A stretch of 64,000 nt of DNA from Candidatus Baltobacteraceae bacterium (GCA_036489885.1 DASXEW010000003.1:1-64000), one strand, 5' to 3'. Counted from the first letter of the stretch, positions 1-7,896 are shown. Notes: generated by a model from the sequence alone, not told the origin. Numbers and translations: made by a program.

Positions 1-476
1 GTCTCGGCATTGAATGCCTCGGGATGCGTTTCCGGATAGCACGCCGCGCCGATGCAAAACGCGTACTCTTTGGAAAGCATCGCGATCAGCTCCACAGCGT
101 GCGCGAAGCCGCCCTTCGAAGCGCTGAAAGCTTCTTCTCCCTTTGGAGGGTCGCCGCGTAACGCCATGATGTTTTCGATGTTGGCTGCCGCTAAGTCGTC
201 GAACAGCGTCCGTAGCTCGTCGCGCGTCGCGCCCACGCACGTGACGTGCGCCATGACATCGAGGCAAAGCTCGTTGCGGATACGCTTCGCAAGCTCAACC
301 GTGCGGGCTCGAGTCGAACCTCCTGCGCCGTAGGTAATCGAAACGAAGGCCGGCTGCAAGGTCCGCAGCTGCGCGATCGCGTCGAAAAGCAAGCGCACGC
401 CCTCGTCGTTCCTCGGCGGGAAGAACTCGAAGGAGAAAAACGGCTGCCGCTGCTCGAGCGACTCGGTGATGCGCAC
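1..476 (-). CDS. metF: Methylenetetrahydrofolate reductase, N-terminal part (cut by window edge)
   Basis: Reduces 5,10-methylene-THF to 5-methyl-THF, the methyl donor for methionine synthesis. The reading frame starts with GTG at 474-476 and stays open to the window edge, so only about 158 N-terminal residues are present. Seen near the N-terminus is PFFSFEFFPPRNDEG, the family's opening strand, followed by SITYGAGGSTR, the H-V-T-C-V-G segment, the flavin-site segment NIMALRGDPP, and near the edge IGAACYPETHPEA. This order and spacing match MTHFR. It lies 9 bp after fliP on the same strand, so it is probably read from the end of the flagellar operon. Its C-terminal half is not in the window. 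Confidence 0.93.
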   Translation of the reverse strand, partial: MRITESLEQRQPFFSFEFFPPRNDEGVRLLFDAIAQLRTLQPAFVSITYGAGGSTRARTVELAKRIRNELCLDVMAHVTCVGATRDELRTLFDDLAAANIENIMALRGDPPKGEEAFSASKGGFAHAVELIAMLSKEYAFCIGAACYPETHPEAFNAE

Positions 477-485
477 TACCTATAA

Positions 486-1130
486 TTATCGGAAGCTGGT
501 GGTCACCCCCGCACAAACGACGGCCCAGCCGTCGACGGTGACGAACAGCAACAGCTTGAGGGGCAACGAAACGATCGGCGGGCTCAGCATCATCATGCCG
601 AGACTCATCAAAATACCGGCGACCGCGAGATCGATCGCGAGAAACGGAAGATAGAGAGCCACGCCGATTGCAAATGCACTGCGCAACTCGCCAACCACGA
701 AGGCCGGAATCAGTACGGCAATCTCGGCCGGCGATCGGTGCGCGACGCGTGCGAACAACGCCAGATCTCGTGCGCGCGTCTGCCGGATCATGAATTGCCG
801 TAGCGGTTCGATGGCACGTGCGACAAACGCGCTCTGTGAAAGACGGCCGTGTGCGTACGGCTGCAGCGCATCGTGCTGGATCGCGTGAATCGTCGGAGTC
901 ATCACCAGGACCGTCAGAACGATCGCCAATCCTGTAAGGACCATGCTCGGCGGAACCGTCGGCGAGCCGATCGCCGAACGCACCAGCGATAGCACGACGA
1001 CGATGCGCACGAACGAGGTCGTCATCACTGCGAAAAACGGGACGATCGAAAGCAGCGTTAGGCCGGCCAGCGCATCCAGCGGCAGGGACGCGCGCGTATG
1101 CGCGAAGAGGGCGAAAAGATCGTCCACCAC
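486..1130 (-). CDS. fliP: Flagellar type III export gate protein FliP
   Basis: Inner-membrane component of the FliPQR export gate through which rod, hook and filament subunits leave the cell. The 214-residue protein has the family hallmarks: an N-terminal membrane stretch with TSFVRIVVVLSLVR, the central FMIRQTR segment, and a C-terminal hairpin with LMSLGMMMLSPPIVSLPLK followed by LLLFVTVDGW. It is shorter than the ~245 residues of enteric FliP because only a short stretch precedes the first membrane helix and no long cleavable signal peptide is seen. FliQ, FliR, FlhA and FlhB are not in this window. The gene follows fliN by 45 bp and precedes metF. Confidence 0.93.
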   Translation of the reverse strand: MVDDLFALFAHTRASLPLDALAGLTLLSIVPFFAVMTTSFVRIVVVLSLVRSAIGSPTVPPSMVLTGLAIVLTVLVMTPTIHAIQHDALQPYAHGRLSQSAFVARAIEPLRQFMIRQTRARDLALFARVAHRSPAEIAVLIPAFVVGELRSAFAIGVALYLPFLAIDLAVAGILMSLGMMMLSPPIVSLPLKLLLFVTVDGWAVVCAGVTTSFR

Positions 1131-1175
1131 GCCATGATGGAGGCCGTAAATTACGCCGGGATGACCGCGAGCGGT

Positions 1176-1442
1176 CTAGGGGGTTTCGGGGCGGTCGATC
1201 AGCTCCGTAATGCGGACGCCGAAATTATCGTCGATCGCCACAACCTCGCCACGCGCAACGAGCTTGTTGTTGACGAGCAGGTCGACGGGACCGCCGGCCA
1301 GGCGATCGAGCTCGACAACGGAGCCGGTGCCGAGCTTGAGAATGTCGCGGACATTCATCTTCGCCTTGCCCAATTCAGCAGTCACCTGAAGCGAAACGTT
1401 CAGGAGCAGGTCGAGATTTTTGCCGTTCTCCGAAATTCTCAT
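1176..1442 (-). CDS. fliN: Flagellar switch protein FliN (SpoA domain)
   Basis: C-ring protein at the base of the flagellar motor. The 88-residue product is essentially one SpoA (surface presentation of antigens) domain: LLLNVSLQVTAELGKAKM, then ILKLGTGSVVELDRLAG, then VDLLVNNKLVARGEVVAIDD and FGVRITEL. It starts at the ATG that overlaps the fliM stop (ATGA). The frame continues upstream but those residues lie inside fliM and look non-coding. At 88 residues it lacks the N-terminal extension of many FliN proteins. Confidence 0.93.
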   Translation of the reverse strand: MRISENGKNLDLLLNVSLQVTAELGKAKMNVRDILKLGTGSVVELDRLAGGPVDLLVNNKLVARGEVVAIDDNFGVRITELIDRPETP

Positions 1443-2215
1443 ATCAGTTCGTGTACCTTGAAGGCGGATCGGTCGCCGAGCACGCCGCCTTCGCCCGCAG
1501 CGATTGGGTCGCGCCCCACGTTCAGCGTCGCGTACGGGCCCACCTTGGTGTCCTGGGGGATCACATCGCCGGGTGTCAGACCCGCAATTGTAAAGATATT
1601 GAATGCGGCGAGACTGAGCTGCGCCGAGCACTCGATGGAGCAATCCTCGAGTACCTCAAAACCGATCGTCGGTCCGATTTTCGAGACGTTCTCGCTCACC
1701 GCAATACCGATCACGGCATCAAGCGGCGAGGGAAGTCGCAGCTCACAATATGCACGACGCGGCGCCGGAAGTCGCGTTCGAACAACCGCACCGTTGCACG
1801 TTCCACGAATCGACGTGAGGCGGTCCGCAAGCTCTGCAACAAAGCGTTCTAAAACGCGCACCTCCATAGCCGAAAGCAGTTTCTCGCATTCCACCGGACT
1901 TTCGCCGAACGCACGTCCAACGATGCTTCGAGCGGCTTTCGGTGCAATCACGACGCTCAAATCACCCGCATCGACCGTCATATCGAAAACAAAATTTCCG
2001 TCGTAAAGTCTCGCCCATGTCACCGTTTCCAAATGAACGGGCGGGAACGCGTCGACGGCAATAGGCTCGGCGAAGATCTCGGATACGCACGATTCAACGG
2101 CCCGAGCGATCGCGTCGATCAAACACAGATCGAACGGTACGCGTCTTTCGAAACGCACGTTCCGTACGCGACCGTCGTTCGCATCTTGCGTCCACACGAG
2201 CTCGCGAACGATCAC
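1439..2215 (-). CDS. fliM: Short FliM-like flagellar switch protein
   Basis: C-ring switch component expected to bind FliG and FliN. The 258-residue protein ends in a SpoA domain (about residues 190-258; FTIAGLTPGDVIP, then VGPYATLNVG) preceded by a CheC/FliM-like middle domain (about 40-185; ARSIVGRAFGESP). FliM proteins are usually about 330 residues and begin with an EIDALL-type CheY-binding peptide. Here the N-terminus begins MIVRELVWTQDANDG and no such motif is visible. Overlap with fliN on one side and with the rod gene on the other supports its place in the switch/rod operon. A generic SctQ-like name is possible, but the neighbours are flagellar. Confidence 0.8.
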   Translation of the reverse strand: MIVRELVWTQDANDGRVRNVRFERRVPFDLCLIDAIARAVESCVSEIFAEPIAVDAFPPVHLETVTWARLYDGNFVFDMTVDAGDLSVVIAPKAARSIVGRAFGESPVECEKLLSAMEVRVLERFVAELADRLTSIRGTCNGAVVRTRLPAPRRAYCELRLPSPLDAVIGIAVSENVSKIGPTIGFEVLEDCSIECSAQLSLAAFNIFTIAGLTPGDVIPQDTKVGPYATLNVGRDPIAAGEGGVLGDRSAFKVHELI

Positions 2216-2928
2216 TTGAGTAAGTCGAACGCTCCACGCGCAAACGCGTTTTGCGAGCGTTCGATCGTGCCCAACGCGCGCATCGCGAGGTAGGCATCCT
2301 GTAGACGCGAAACGGCAACATCTGCATCAAGCCGCCCTAGTGCACGCCGCTGCGTTTCGATCGGCAAGAAACTTCCGTCGTTCGGCGATCCGACGAACGG
2401 AATGGTACTCGTGGGAGCGTGAACGTGCGTCGCATTGATACGCTCGAGACGAGTCCCCGCGGGAAAGCGCGCCAGTGCGACGCGCCCGACGACGACGCGT
2501 TCGACGCTCGACTGGCCGGTCTTCGGATCGAACACGGAGCGCGCGTATCCAAACACGCCGTCGGGTTCGACGCGAATGTCTTGCGCTCGCCCTAAGAGCA
2601 CATCGTTCTTCTCAATCTCCAGCACGCGCGGCACGCCCGACGCATCGCCCTCGACAAATCCAAGCACGGGCGTTCCATCACTGCTCTCGAGAACGCCGTC
2701 GCGCACCGCTAGCGCTCCATCGCGCGTGTACGCCGGCCGCGCACCATCACCCGCAACGAAGTACGCATCCGAAGGCAACGCCACCGACAGCGGATCGTTC
2801 GTCAGCTCCGCACGCTCCGGCCGCAACGCATCGGAGAAATTCGGCTGCGCACCGCCGGTAAAGACCATGCGCAAATCCTCAGCCCGCCGATCGACATTCT
2901 CGATCGCGTTCGCAATCCCAAGATTCAT
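2212..2928 (-). CDS. Flagellar basal-body rod protein, FlgF/FlgG family
   Basis: Subunit of the flagellar rod or hook-proximal axial structure, exported by the type III apparatus. The 238-residue product has the family core NDPLSVALPSDAYFVAG followed by YTRDGALAVRDGVLES (in FlgF/G this reads NPLDVAI...G.GFF and YTRDG), and an amphipathic C-terminal helix with LQDAYLAMRALGTIERSQ as in the flg_bbr_C domain. Start chosen at ATG 2926-2928, which overlaps the previous gene's stop. The N-terminal heptad region is short and unusual, so FlgF and FlgG cannot be separated by eye. Confidence 0.83.
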   Translation of the reverse strand: MNLGIANAIENVDRRAEDLRMVFTGGAQPNFSDALRPERAELTNDPLSVALPSDAYFVAGDGARPAYTRDGALAVRDGVLESSDGTPVLGFVEGDASGVPRVLEIEKNDVLLGRAQDIRVEPDGVFGYARSVFDPKTGQSSVERVVVGRVALARFPAGTRLERINATHVHAPTSTIPFVGSPNDGSFLPIETQRRALGRLDADVAVSRLQDAYLAMRALGTIERSQNAFARGAFDLLK

Positions 2929-3149
2929 AGTGCGTACCTCACTTGCACCAGCGCCTTTTCCACGGCGTCGCGAATCGCCGGCGGACAAAACGCCACAATC
3001 TGCGACCGCCGCTCCCCACGCACGACGTACAGACACACCCGTCCTTGCGGCACGTCGAATACGAACCGTGTCGCCTTGGGCTGCGCCCGCAACCGCGCCA
3101 CAATGTCGCCGGCTAACGAAGTAAGCTTAGCCCTTCGCTCCCCCGACAC
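2925..3149 (-). CDS. Small unidentified protein of the flagellar operon
   Basis: I do not recognise this gene. Its frame ends with a 4-bp ATGA overlap onto flgF/G, and its last 65 or so residues look protein-like: IVARLRAQPKATRFVFDVPQ, GRVCLYVVRGERRSQIVAFC, then an amphipathic helix. A GTG at 3147-3149 gives 74 residues. The frame stays open to an ATG at 3428 (167 residues), but that extension is crossed by strong inverted repeats and has an unusual composition, so I treat it as probably untranslated. In this position other flagellar operons often carry fliK, fliJ or a chaperone; the strand-rich stretch is vaguely like a FliK C-terminal domain, but that is only a guess. Confidence 0.45.
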   Translation of the reverse strand: MSGERRAKLTSLAGDIVARLRAQPKATRFVFDVPQGRVCLYVVRGERRSQIVAFCPPAIRDAVEKALVQVRYAL

Positions 3150-3459
3150 TCTCTTCGTAGGGAGGTCAGTCGCGGTGACATTTCCCGACGGACGCTCCAA
3201 CTTTTTCGGGAGCCATGGATGGCGAAACGAAAAAGTGGGCGAGCAGACTTTTCCACGATGGAAAAGTCGAGCGCTCCGGAGGGGGGTGTTACCGGGCTGA
3301 GCGACCGCGCGAGAACAATCGGTTCGCGCAAGGTGCAATGCGTCATACCACGCTTGCGATAGGGCACGGCGATCAACACCCGGCGATCGTACGGCTACAA
3401 GGTCGAACTTCGCGGCGACTGCATGCATGATACGCAGTCTAGCGGCGCGATGTTATCGT
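3150..3459 (-). other. Structured stretch with strong inverted repeats inside the flagellar operon
   Basis: This ~310-bp stretch lies between the lytic transglycosylase gene and the small unknown gene. It contains a perfect 10-bp inverted repeat GACTTTTCCA-CGA-TGGAAAAGTC at 3246-3268. Just beside it is a 9-bp pair ACTTTTTCG (3200-3208) / CGAAAAAGT (3228-3236). Flanking CTCCC/GGGAG pairs add further possible stems. No recognisable riboswitch consensus was found by eye. It may be a structured leader, a processing site or an internal attenuator. The overlapping long open frame on the minus strand makes a coding explanation possible but less likely. Confidence 0.5.
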
Positions 3460-4035
3460 TTATTGTCCGGTTTTGTACTGTTTATACGTGTCGAGAACGT
3501 TCTTGACGTACGATTGCGTCTCGGGATACGGCGGCACGCCGTTATACTTGTCGACGGCTTCAGGACCCGCGTTGTACGCAGCGACTGCGTTCGTGAGATT
3601 GCCACCGAAACGATCGAGCAGTGTGCGGAGGTACTTCGTGCCCCCGGCAACGTTCTGCGATGGATCGTAGCTGTTGGTCACGCCGACGTCCGCCGCGGTT
3701 TGCGGCATGAGCTGCATGAGCCCTTGCGCGCCGGCGCTCGATGTCGCGTTCGGATCGAATGCTGATTCGTTCGCCATGACGGCGCGGATGAGATCCGGGT
3801 CGACGCCTTGCGATGCGCTGTTAGACTGGACGAGCTGCTCGATAGCCGGCGTTGCTTGCGGCTTACCGGCGCCACCCTCTTGACCCGCCATCTGCTGCTG
3901 CACCATCGACGCGAAGCGCCCGCTGGGGACGTTCGAGATGGTGGGCGTCGTCGGCTGGTCCTGAGGGTCGACCCCGAAAATCTGGTCGATCCGAGCCTGG
4001 ATGCGCATAATCCCGGTGTCAAAGTCCATGCTCAT
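3460..4035 (-). CDS. Lytic transglycosylase (SLT domain) of the flagellar operon
   Basis: Peptidoglycan-cleaving enzyme that probably opens the wall for rod assembly, a job done in other bacteria by FlgJ-type muramidases. The 191-residue protein has an N-terminal region of about 75 residues with MRIQARIDQIFGVDP, then a C-terminal SLT domain: ANESAFDPNATSSAGAQGLM carries the catalytic Glu90, followed by MQLMPQTA, NVAGGTKYLRTLLDRFGGN and VAAYNAGPEAV, all classic motifs. No signal peptide is evident, which fits export through the flagellar apparatus. It starts in an ATGA overlap with fliI. Confidence 0.9.
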   Translation of the reverse strand: MSMDFDTGIMRIQARIDQIFGVDPQDQPTTPTISNVPSGRFASMVQQQMAGQEGGAGKPQATPAIEQLVQSNSASQGVDPDLIRAVMANESAFDPNATSSAGAQGLMQLMPQTAADVGVTNSYDPSQNVAGGTKYLRTLLDRFGGNLTNAVAAYNAGPEAVDKYNGVPPYPETQSYVKNVLDTYKQYKTGQ

Positions 4036-5252
4036 ATTCTATCGGCAAGGTGGTGGAGCGCGTCTAGGGTCCGAGCGATAAGCTCTGGTTGAGAATCTTG
4101 CCGGAGGAACTCCTCGAGGACCGGTTCCAGGGGTTCCGGAGGGGCCAAGCCCAGCTCGCGAGCCTCGCGGGCGCCCTCGAAGCGCGCCAGAGCGGCCCGG
4201 ACGCGCACCGCGGCGACGAGTTGCAGGGGGTCGACGACGGCCGGCATTGGGCGGCTCAGGCTCGCCGGGACGTCGATCGCCGGGAAGGCCCCCCGCTCGG
4301 CCCGCTCCCGTGAGAGAACGAGATGCCCGTCCAGATGCGAGCGGGCAGCTTCCGCGAGGGGATCCGAAGGGTCGGCGACGTCCGAAAGCACCGTTGCGAG
4401 TAGCGTCACGGATCCGCAGGTAGTCGCGCCTGCACATTCGCACAACTCCGCGAGCCGCGCATAGACGGTCGGAGGGTAGCCTCCGCGCCCGGGCGGCTCA
4501 CCACAGGAAAGCGCAATCTCGCGCAAGGCATGTGCATAACGGGCCAAGCTATCCAGGATGATGACGACGTCGAGCCCGCATTCGCGCAAACGGCATGCCT
4601 GCGCCATCGCAAGCTCCGTCGCAGCGATTTGCTCGCCGGCGGTGCGATCGGCGGGCGCGCAGACGATTGTGGTGCGCGCGTTCATGATTGCGAAATGCCG
4701 CTCCGCTTCCGTGCCGCGCTCGCCGATCAACGCGACCACTACCGCATCCGCCTTTACATCGCGCGCAATTGTCTGAAGCAACGATGATTTTCCGGCGCCG
4801 GGCGGACCGAAAATGCCGAGCCGCATTCCGCACGCGAACGTCAGCAATCCATCAATCGCGCGAACTCCGGTCCATAGTGGACGCGAAAATGCGCGTCGCT
4901 TCAGGGGTGACGGCGCGACCAGATAACGCGTGATCGAAAAGCGCGAACCGTTCGGCGCGGGCCGGCCATCGAGTGGTCGTCCGATGCCGTCGACCGCGCG
5001 TCCGCACAGGCTCGTTCCAAGGACCGTGTAATCGCCAAAATCTTCACGCTCGACGACGTCACCTAACGCTACGCATCGCGCATCGTCCAGGACGGATAAC
5101 ACCGTGCGCGCGCCTTCAACGGCAACGACAACCGCAGCAGCGTTTCGTCCGCGAGCGCGAATCGAAACGCGATCGCAGAGACGAACGCCGCGCAAGTTTG
5201 CTTCGATTCGATGGGCCCGAGTCGAGGTAACGCGCCCGCGAACTGCGATCAC
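4032..5252 (-). CDS. fliI: Flagellum-specific ATPase FliI
   Basis: Hexameric ATPase that unloads substrates and chaperones at the flagellar export gate. Start taken at GTG 5250-5252, overlapping the fliH stop (GTGA), giving 406 residues; the open frame runs further upstream but inside fliH. Walker A GPPGAGKS is at residues 149-156, the segment LIGERGTEAERHF follows, and Walker B is VVIILDSLARYAHALREI. The family's SRPMPAVVDPLQLVAA segment is near the C-terminus. The N-terminal region is shorter than in enteric FliI. Neighbouring fliH encodes its regulator. Confidence 0.93.
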   Translation of the reverse strand: MIAVRGRVTSTRAHRIEANLRGVRLCDRVSIRARGRNAAAVVVAVEGARTVLSVLDDARCVALGDVVEREDFGDYTVLGTSLCGRAVDGIGRPLDGRPAPNGSRFSITRYLVAPSPLKRRAFSRPLWTGVRAIDGLLTFACGMRLGIFGPPGAGKSSLLQTIARDVKADAVVVALIGERGTEAERHFAIMNARTTIVCAPADRTAGEQIAATELAMAQACRLRECGLDVVIILDSLARYAHALREIALSCGEPPGRGGYPPTVYARLAELCECAGATTCGSVTLLATVLSDVADPSDPLAEAARSHLDGHLVLSRERAERGAFPAIDVPASLSRPMPAVVDPLQLVAAVRVRAALARFEGAREARELGLAPPEPLEPVLEEFLRQDSQPELIARTLDALHHLADRI

Positions 5253-5659
5253 GCCATTGCCCGTTCGATGGCCGCGTGAAGCCTGCGTCCGAGTGATGCG
5301 TCGATTTCCGTGCCGTCCCATTCGATTTTGAGGTCGCCGCGCGAGCTGCTAACGGCGACGTCTTCGAATCCGTACCGTTCTTTGAGCCGGAGCACGATGC
5401 GTGCAACGTCGATTGGAGCAAGCAGCAGCTCGCGTCCGATGACTTCGGCCGCAATTTCCTCGAGCAATCGTCGCAGTGCGGCTTCGAATCGTTCGAGCGT
5501 CTGTACCCCAAGAAGCCGGTCCTCGGGTTCTTCGTCTTCCGCGACTTCTTCGGGCACTTGCACTTCGGGCAACGGCTGCGCTATTAACGGCGAAATCAGC
5601 GGTGATGCGGCGCGACTCTCGCGCAGAATCTCAGCCAGACTCTTGAACTCCGGGCTCAT
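5249..5659 (-). CDS. fliH: Short FliH-like export ATPase regulator
   Basis: Expected to bind and inhibit FliI and to link it to the C-ring. The identification rests on position between fliF and fliI and on the helical, acidic character of the 136-residue product: a Glu-rich linker (EEVAEDEEPEDR) is followed by a long helix (LERFEAALRRLLEEIAAEVI) and the FliH/V-ATPase-E-like segment LLAPIDVARIVLRLKERYG. FliH is usually over 200 residues, so this is a reduced version. Four-base overlaps join it to both neighbours. Confidence 0.7.
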   Translation of the reverse strand: MSPEFKSLAEILRESRAASPLISPLIAQPLPEVQVPEEVAEDEEPEDRLLGVQTLERFEAALRRLLEEIAAEVIGRELLLAPIDVARIVLRLKERYGFEDVAVSSSRGDLKIEWDGTEIDASLGRRLHAAIERAMA

Positions 5660-7113
5660 CGGGCGATCGGCTCGGTATCGAGAGCTGCAACGAGGCGAGT
5701 CGGCTTACGTGAAAGCCGCGTGACGATTGCGCGACGCACGTCACTCGGATATAGCTCGAGCACGGCAGCCGCAAGCGGCGAGGGCAGGCGCGCAATTATC
5801 GCGGCAGCGACGTGCGGTGGTTCGGCGCGTAACATTGCAAAAATATCTTCAGGAGACGCAGCTCCGTTCGAAGGCGTGTCCCGTTCGAGGCGCACACGGC
5901 GAACGGCATCGTTCAGAAACGCAAAAGCCGGGCGCGCGGCTACGCGCACGATGACAATGACCATGACTGCGAGTGCGACGCCTGGAAGCGCCTCACCGAG
6001 AATGCCCAACGCATAGGCCAAGGGTTGTGGCGCGACGCCGTACGGGCGGTCGAACGCAACCGCTTCGATGGACAACTTATCGCCGCGCCCGGGATTGTAG
6101 CCGCTCGCTGCGCCCGCGACCTCGCGGATCTTCTCGATGTCGAGCGAGCGTCGTGCATCGACGATTACCGCGATCGAAATGCGCGCAAGGGTCCCCGCGG
6201 CGAGCGTCGTGTGTTCCTCGTGTACGTCGCTTCCGCGATCTTCGGTCGTGGCCCGGCGTGAGTAGCTCTTCTTCTCGCCGCTGAAGCGCTCGTCCAAATC
6301 ACGGCGCGAGACTGCGGCTCCTAGATCCGGACTGCGTTTGACATCGTGCGACTCCGTTGCTGATGTAGTTCGCTCGACGTGGACGCGTACGATCGTCGCT
6401 CCGGTCCCGAAGGCAGCATCAAGTGCGCTTTGCAGCGCAGTCTGGGGGCCGGATTCGTCGTCGTCTTGATGACCGTCGTACGCGCCACGGTCGTCGACCA
6501 CGGTCACGTGCGCGGAATCGAGACCCGCGACGCCCGAAGCAACGAAGGCGCGAACGGCGTCGAGCGTTGAGTCCGTCAGCGTCTGACCAGGCTCGGCCGT
6601 CAGCCGCACGCTCGCACTCGCCGGGGTTGACGGTTCATCCGCGAACACGCCGCTGCGCGCCGGCGCGATAATGACGCGGGCATCGGCAATCCCACCGAGG
6701 CCACGCAAACCTTTTTCAAAATCGCCCTCGAGCCCGGCACGCGTTTGGGCATCGAGAATTGCTTGAGGCGTTAGCGTTCCGACACTCGATAGGGCCTCGC
6801 TCGTTCCGACGACGTGCGCATGCGGAACGCCGGCGAGCGCAAGACGCGCCAGCAGCGTGCTGCGCTGCTTTGCGTCGACCCGGACATTATCGTGACTCGC
6901 CACGAACACGACGCTCCAGGCAGAAAGCTGAGCGTCGACTTCCGCAAGTTGATCCGGCTTGAGCGAGTTTGCAAAGAGCGCGACGCGCGTGTCGCGTCCG
7001 AGCAGTGCAATGAGAGCGGCCGCGAGGACAATTGCAAATGCACAAGCACCGAGACCGATGCGGACGCGCGGCTCGAGCGAATTCCAACGCTCGACTAGCG
7101 AACCTACATTCAC
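5656..7113 (-). CDS. fliF: Flagellar MS-ring protein FliF with a FliG-middle-domain-like C-terminus
   Basis: Forms the membrane MS-ring on which rotor and export gate assemble. The 485-residue protein has an N-terminal membrane helix (IGLGACAFAIVLAAALIALL), ring-building domains with NSLKPDQLAEVDAQLSAW and RAGLEGDFEKGLRGLGGI, a spacer, and a second membrane helix near 370-400 (VALAVMVIVIVRVAA). After it come about 70 residues that differ from the usual short FliG-binding tail: EDIFAMLRAEPPHVAAAIIA then RLPSPLAAAVLELYPSDVRR resembles the EHPQ-containing FliG middle domain. No separate fliG is present in this operon, so part of FliG may be fused here. It overlaps fliE and fliH. Confidence 0.87.
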   Translation of the reverse strand: MNVGSLVERWNSLEPRVRIGLGACAFAIVLAAALIALLGRDTRVALFANSLKPDQLAEVDAQLSAWSVVFVASHDNVRVDAKQRSTLLARLALAGVPHAHVVGTSEALSSVGTLTPQAILDAQTRAGLEGDFEKGLRGLGGIADARVIIAPARSGVFADEPSTPASASVRLTAEPGQTLTDSTLDAVRAFVASGVAGLDSAHVTVVDDRGAYDGHQDDDESGPQTALQSALDAAFGTGATIVRVHVERTTSATESHDVKRSPDLGAAVSRRDLDERFSGEKKSYSRRATTEDRGSDVHEEHTTLAAGTLARISIAVIVDARRSLDIEKIREVAGAASGYNPGRGDKLSIEAVAFDRPYGVAPQPLAYALGILGEALPGVALAVMVIVIVRVAARPAFAFLNDAVRRVRLERDTPSNGAASPEDIFAMLRAEPPHVAAAIIARLPSPLAAAVLELYPSDVRRAIVTRLSRKPTRLVAALDTEPIAR

Positions 7114-7391
7114 ACCTGCATCCCGAGCAACGTCGAAACCGCTTGGGTCGCGCGTCCGGCTGCGACGGCTGCAAGCTGCAGCATCACGTCGGCGCTAGCA
7201 CGCTCGACCATCATCTCGACGAGGCCACCGCGCTGAACGGCAAAAGCGTGTTCGGCGCGCTCCGCGCGATCTAGCACGGCTCCCGCGCCGTCGAGGACGG
7301 TTTGAAACGAGCCCTTCTCGAGCGGAGCGATCGTTGGCGTTTCATCGATGCCGCCGGGCGCGCTATCCGGCTGGAGTTGGCTAACACTCAC
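7110..7391 (-). CDS. fliE: Flagellar hook-basal body adaptor FliE
   Basis: Connects the MS-ring and export gate to the first rod subunits. The 93-residue protein has the family pattern: a variable N-terminus, then GSFQTVLDGAGAVLDRAERA, and a C-terminal helix DVMLQLAAVAAGRATQAVS followed by TLLGMQV, matching the FliE end (...K.V.AYQEIMRMQV). It sits in the common flgB-flgC-fliE-fliF order with 4-bp overlaps. Confidence 0.9.
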   Translation of the reverse strand: MSVSQLQPDSAPGGIDETPTIAPLEKGSFQTVLDGAGAVLDRAERAEHAFAVQRGGLVEMMVERASADVMLQLAAVAAGRATQAVSTLLGMQV

Positions 7392-7711
7392 GGCCGGTCC
7401 AGATCGATTGCTCGTTCCGCAATGCGTTTGCCGACATCGAAGATGGACGCGTTTGCCTCGTACGAGCGCTGCGCGTCGAGCATGGAGATCATCTCGGTCA
7501 GCGCGTCGACAGGTTCGCTGCTCTCGCGAACATGCGGCTCACCATCGTTATCAAACGGAACGTCGTCTTCGAAGTCGGCGACCAGGCGGTGATATTCGTG
7601 TCCCGGAGTCGAGGCTTGCGCCGCGGCGACGTTGCGCGCGGAGAGCTCGAGCAGCGTACGCTGGCGTTCCATCCCTGACGCGCCGGCCGCGAGGATATCG
7701 AATTCGCTCAC
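7388..7711 (-). CDS. flgC: Flagellar proximal rod protein FlgC
   Basis: Rod subunit. The 107-residue product starts like a rod protein (FDILAAGASGMERQRTLLEL, then SARNVAAAQASTPGHEYHR, corresponding to the conserved ...L...A.NIAN..T) and ends with DALTEMISMLDAQRSYEANA followed by SIFDVGKRIAERAIDL, the FlgC/FlgG C-terminal helix. It is shorter than the usual ~135 residues because the central region is reduced. Overlaps flgB and fliE by 4 bp. Confidence 0.9.
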   Translation of the reverse strand: MSEFDILAAGASGMERQRTLLELSARNVAAAQASTPGHEYHRLVADFEDDVPFDNDGEPHVRESSEPVDALTEMISMLDAQRSYEANASIFDVGKRIAERAIDLDRP

Positions 7712-7896
7712 CGTGCCACGATCTTCAGCTCGTTGAGATGCGCACGCAGTGCGCCGAGCAACGCCTCTTCGAAAAGCGCCGTCGTACCGATCTCGGCCAT
7801 GTGCCGCTCGTCGCCGCCCTGCTGCGCAAGCGACGTTAACCGATCGCGCGCCTGGATTGCCCGCGCCCCCGCCACGGAAAAATCATTTGCTTCCAT
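7708..7896 (-). CDS. flgB: Truncated or reduced flagellar rod protein FlgB
   Basis: First gene of the operon. With start ATG 7894-7896 the product is 62 residues, about half a normal FlgB. Its position directly before flgC and the C-terminal stretch (LFEEALLGALRAHLNELKIV) suggest FlgB, whereas the N-terminal rod motif with the N-x-A-N signature is not visible. An earlier in-frame ATG (7911) adds only a few residues, and further upstream the sequence is repeat element. The gene may have lost its 5' part to the adjacent repeat, or be a truly minimal FlgB. Confidence 0.55.
   Translation of the reverse strand: MEANDFSVAGARAIQARDRLTSLAQQGGDERHMAEIGTTALFEEALLGALRAHLNELKIVAR

Noticed and set aside
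1098-2006. 302-codon plus-strand frame over fliN/fliM
   Set aside because: Antisense shadow of the switch-protein genes.
486-7896. Virulence-type (injectisome) secretion system rather than a flagellum
   Set aside because: Rod proteins FlgB/C and FlgF/G, FliE, and FliF with a cytoplasmic tail point to a flagellum; no secretin or needle genes are present.
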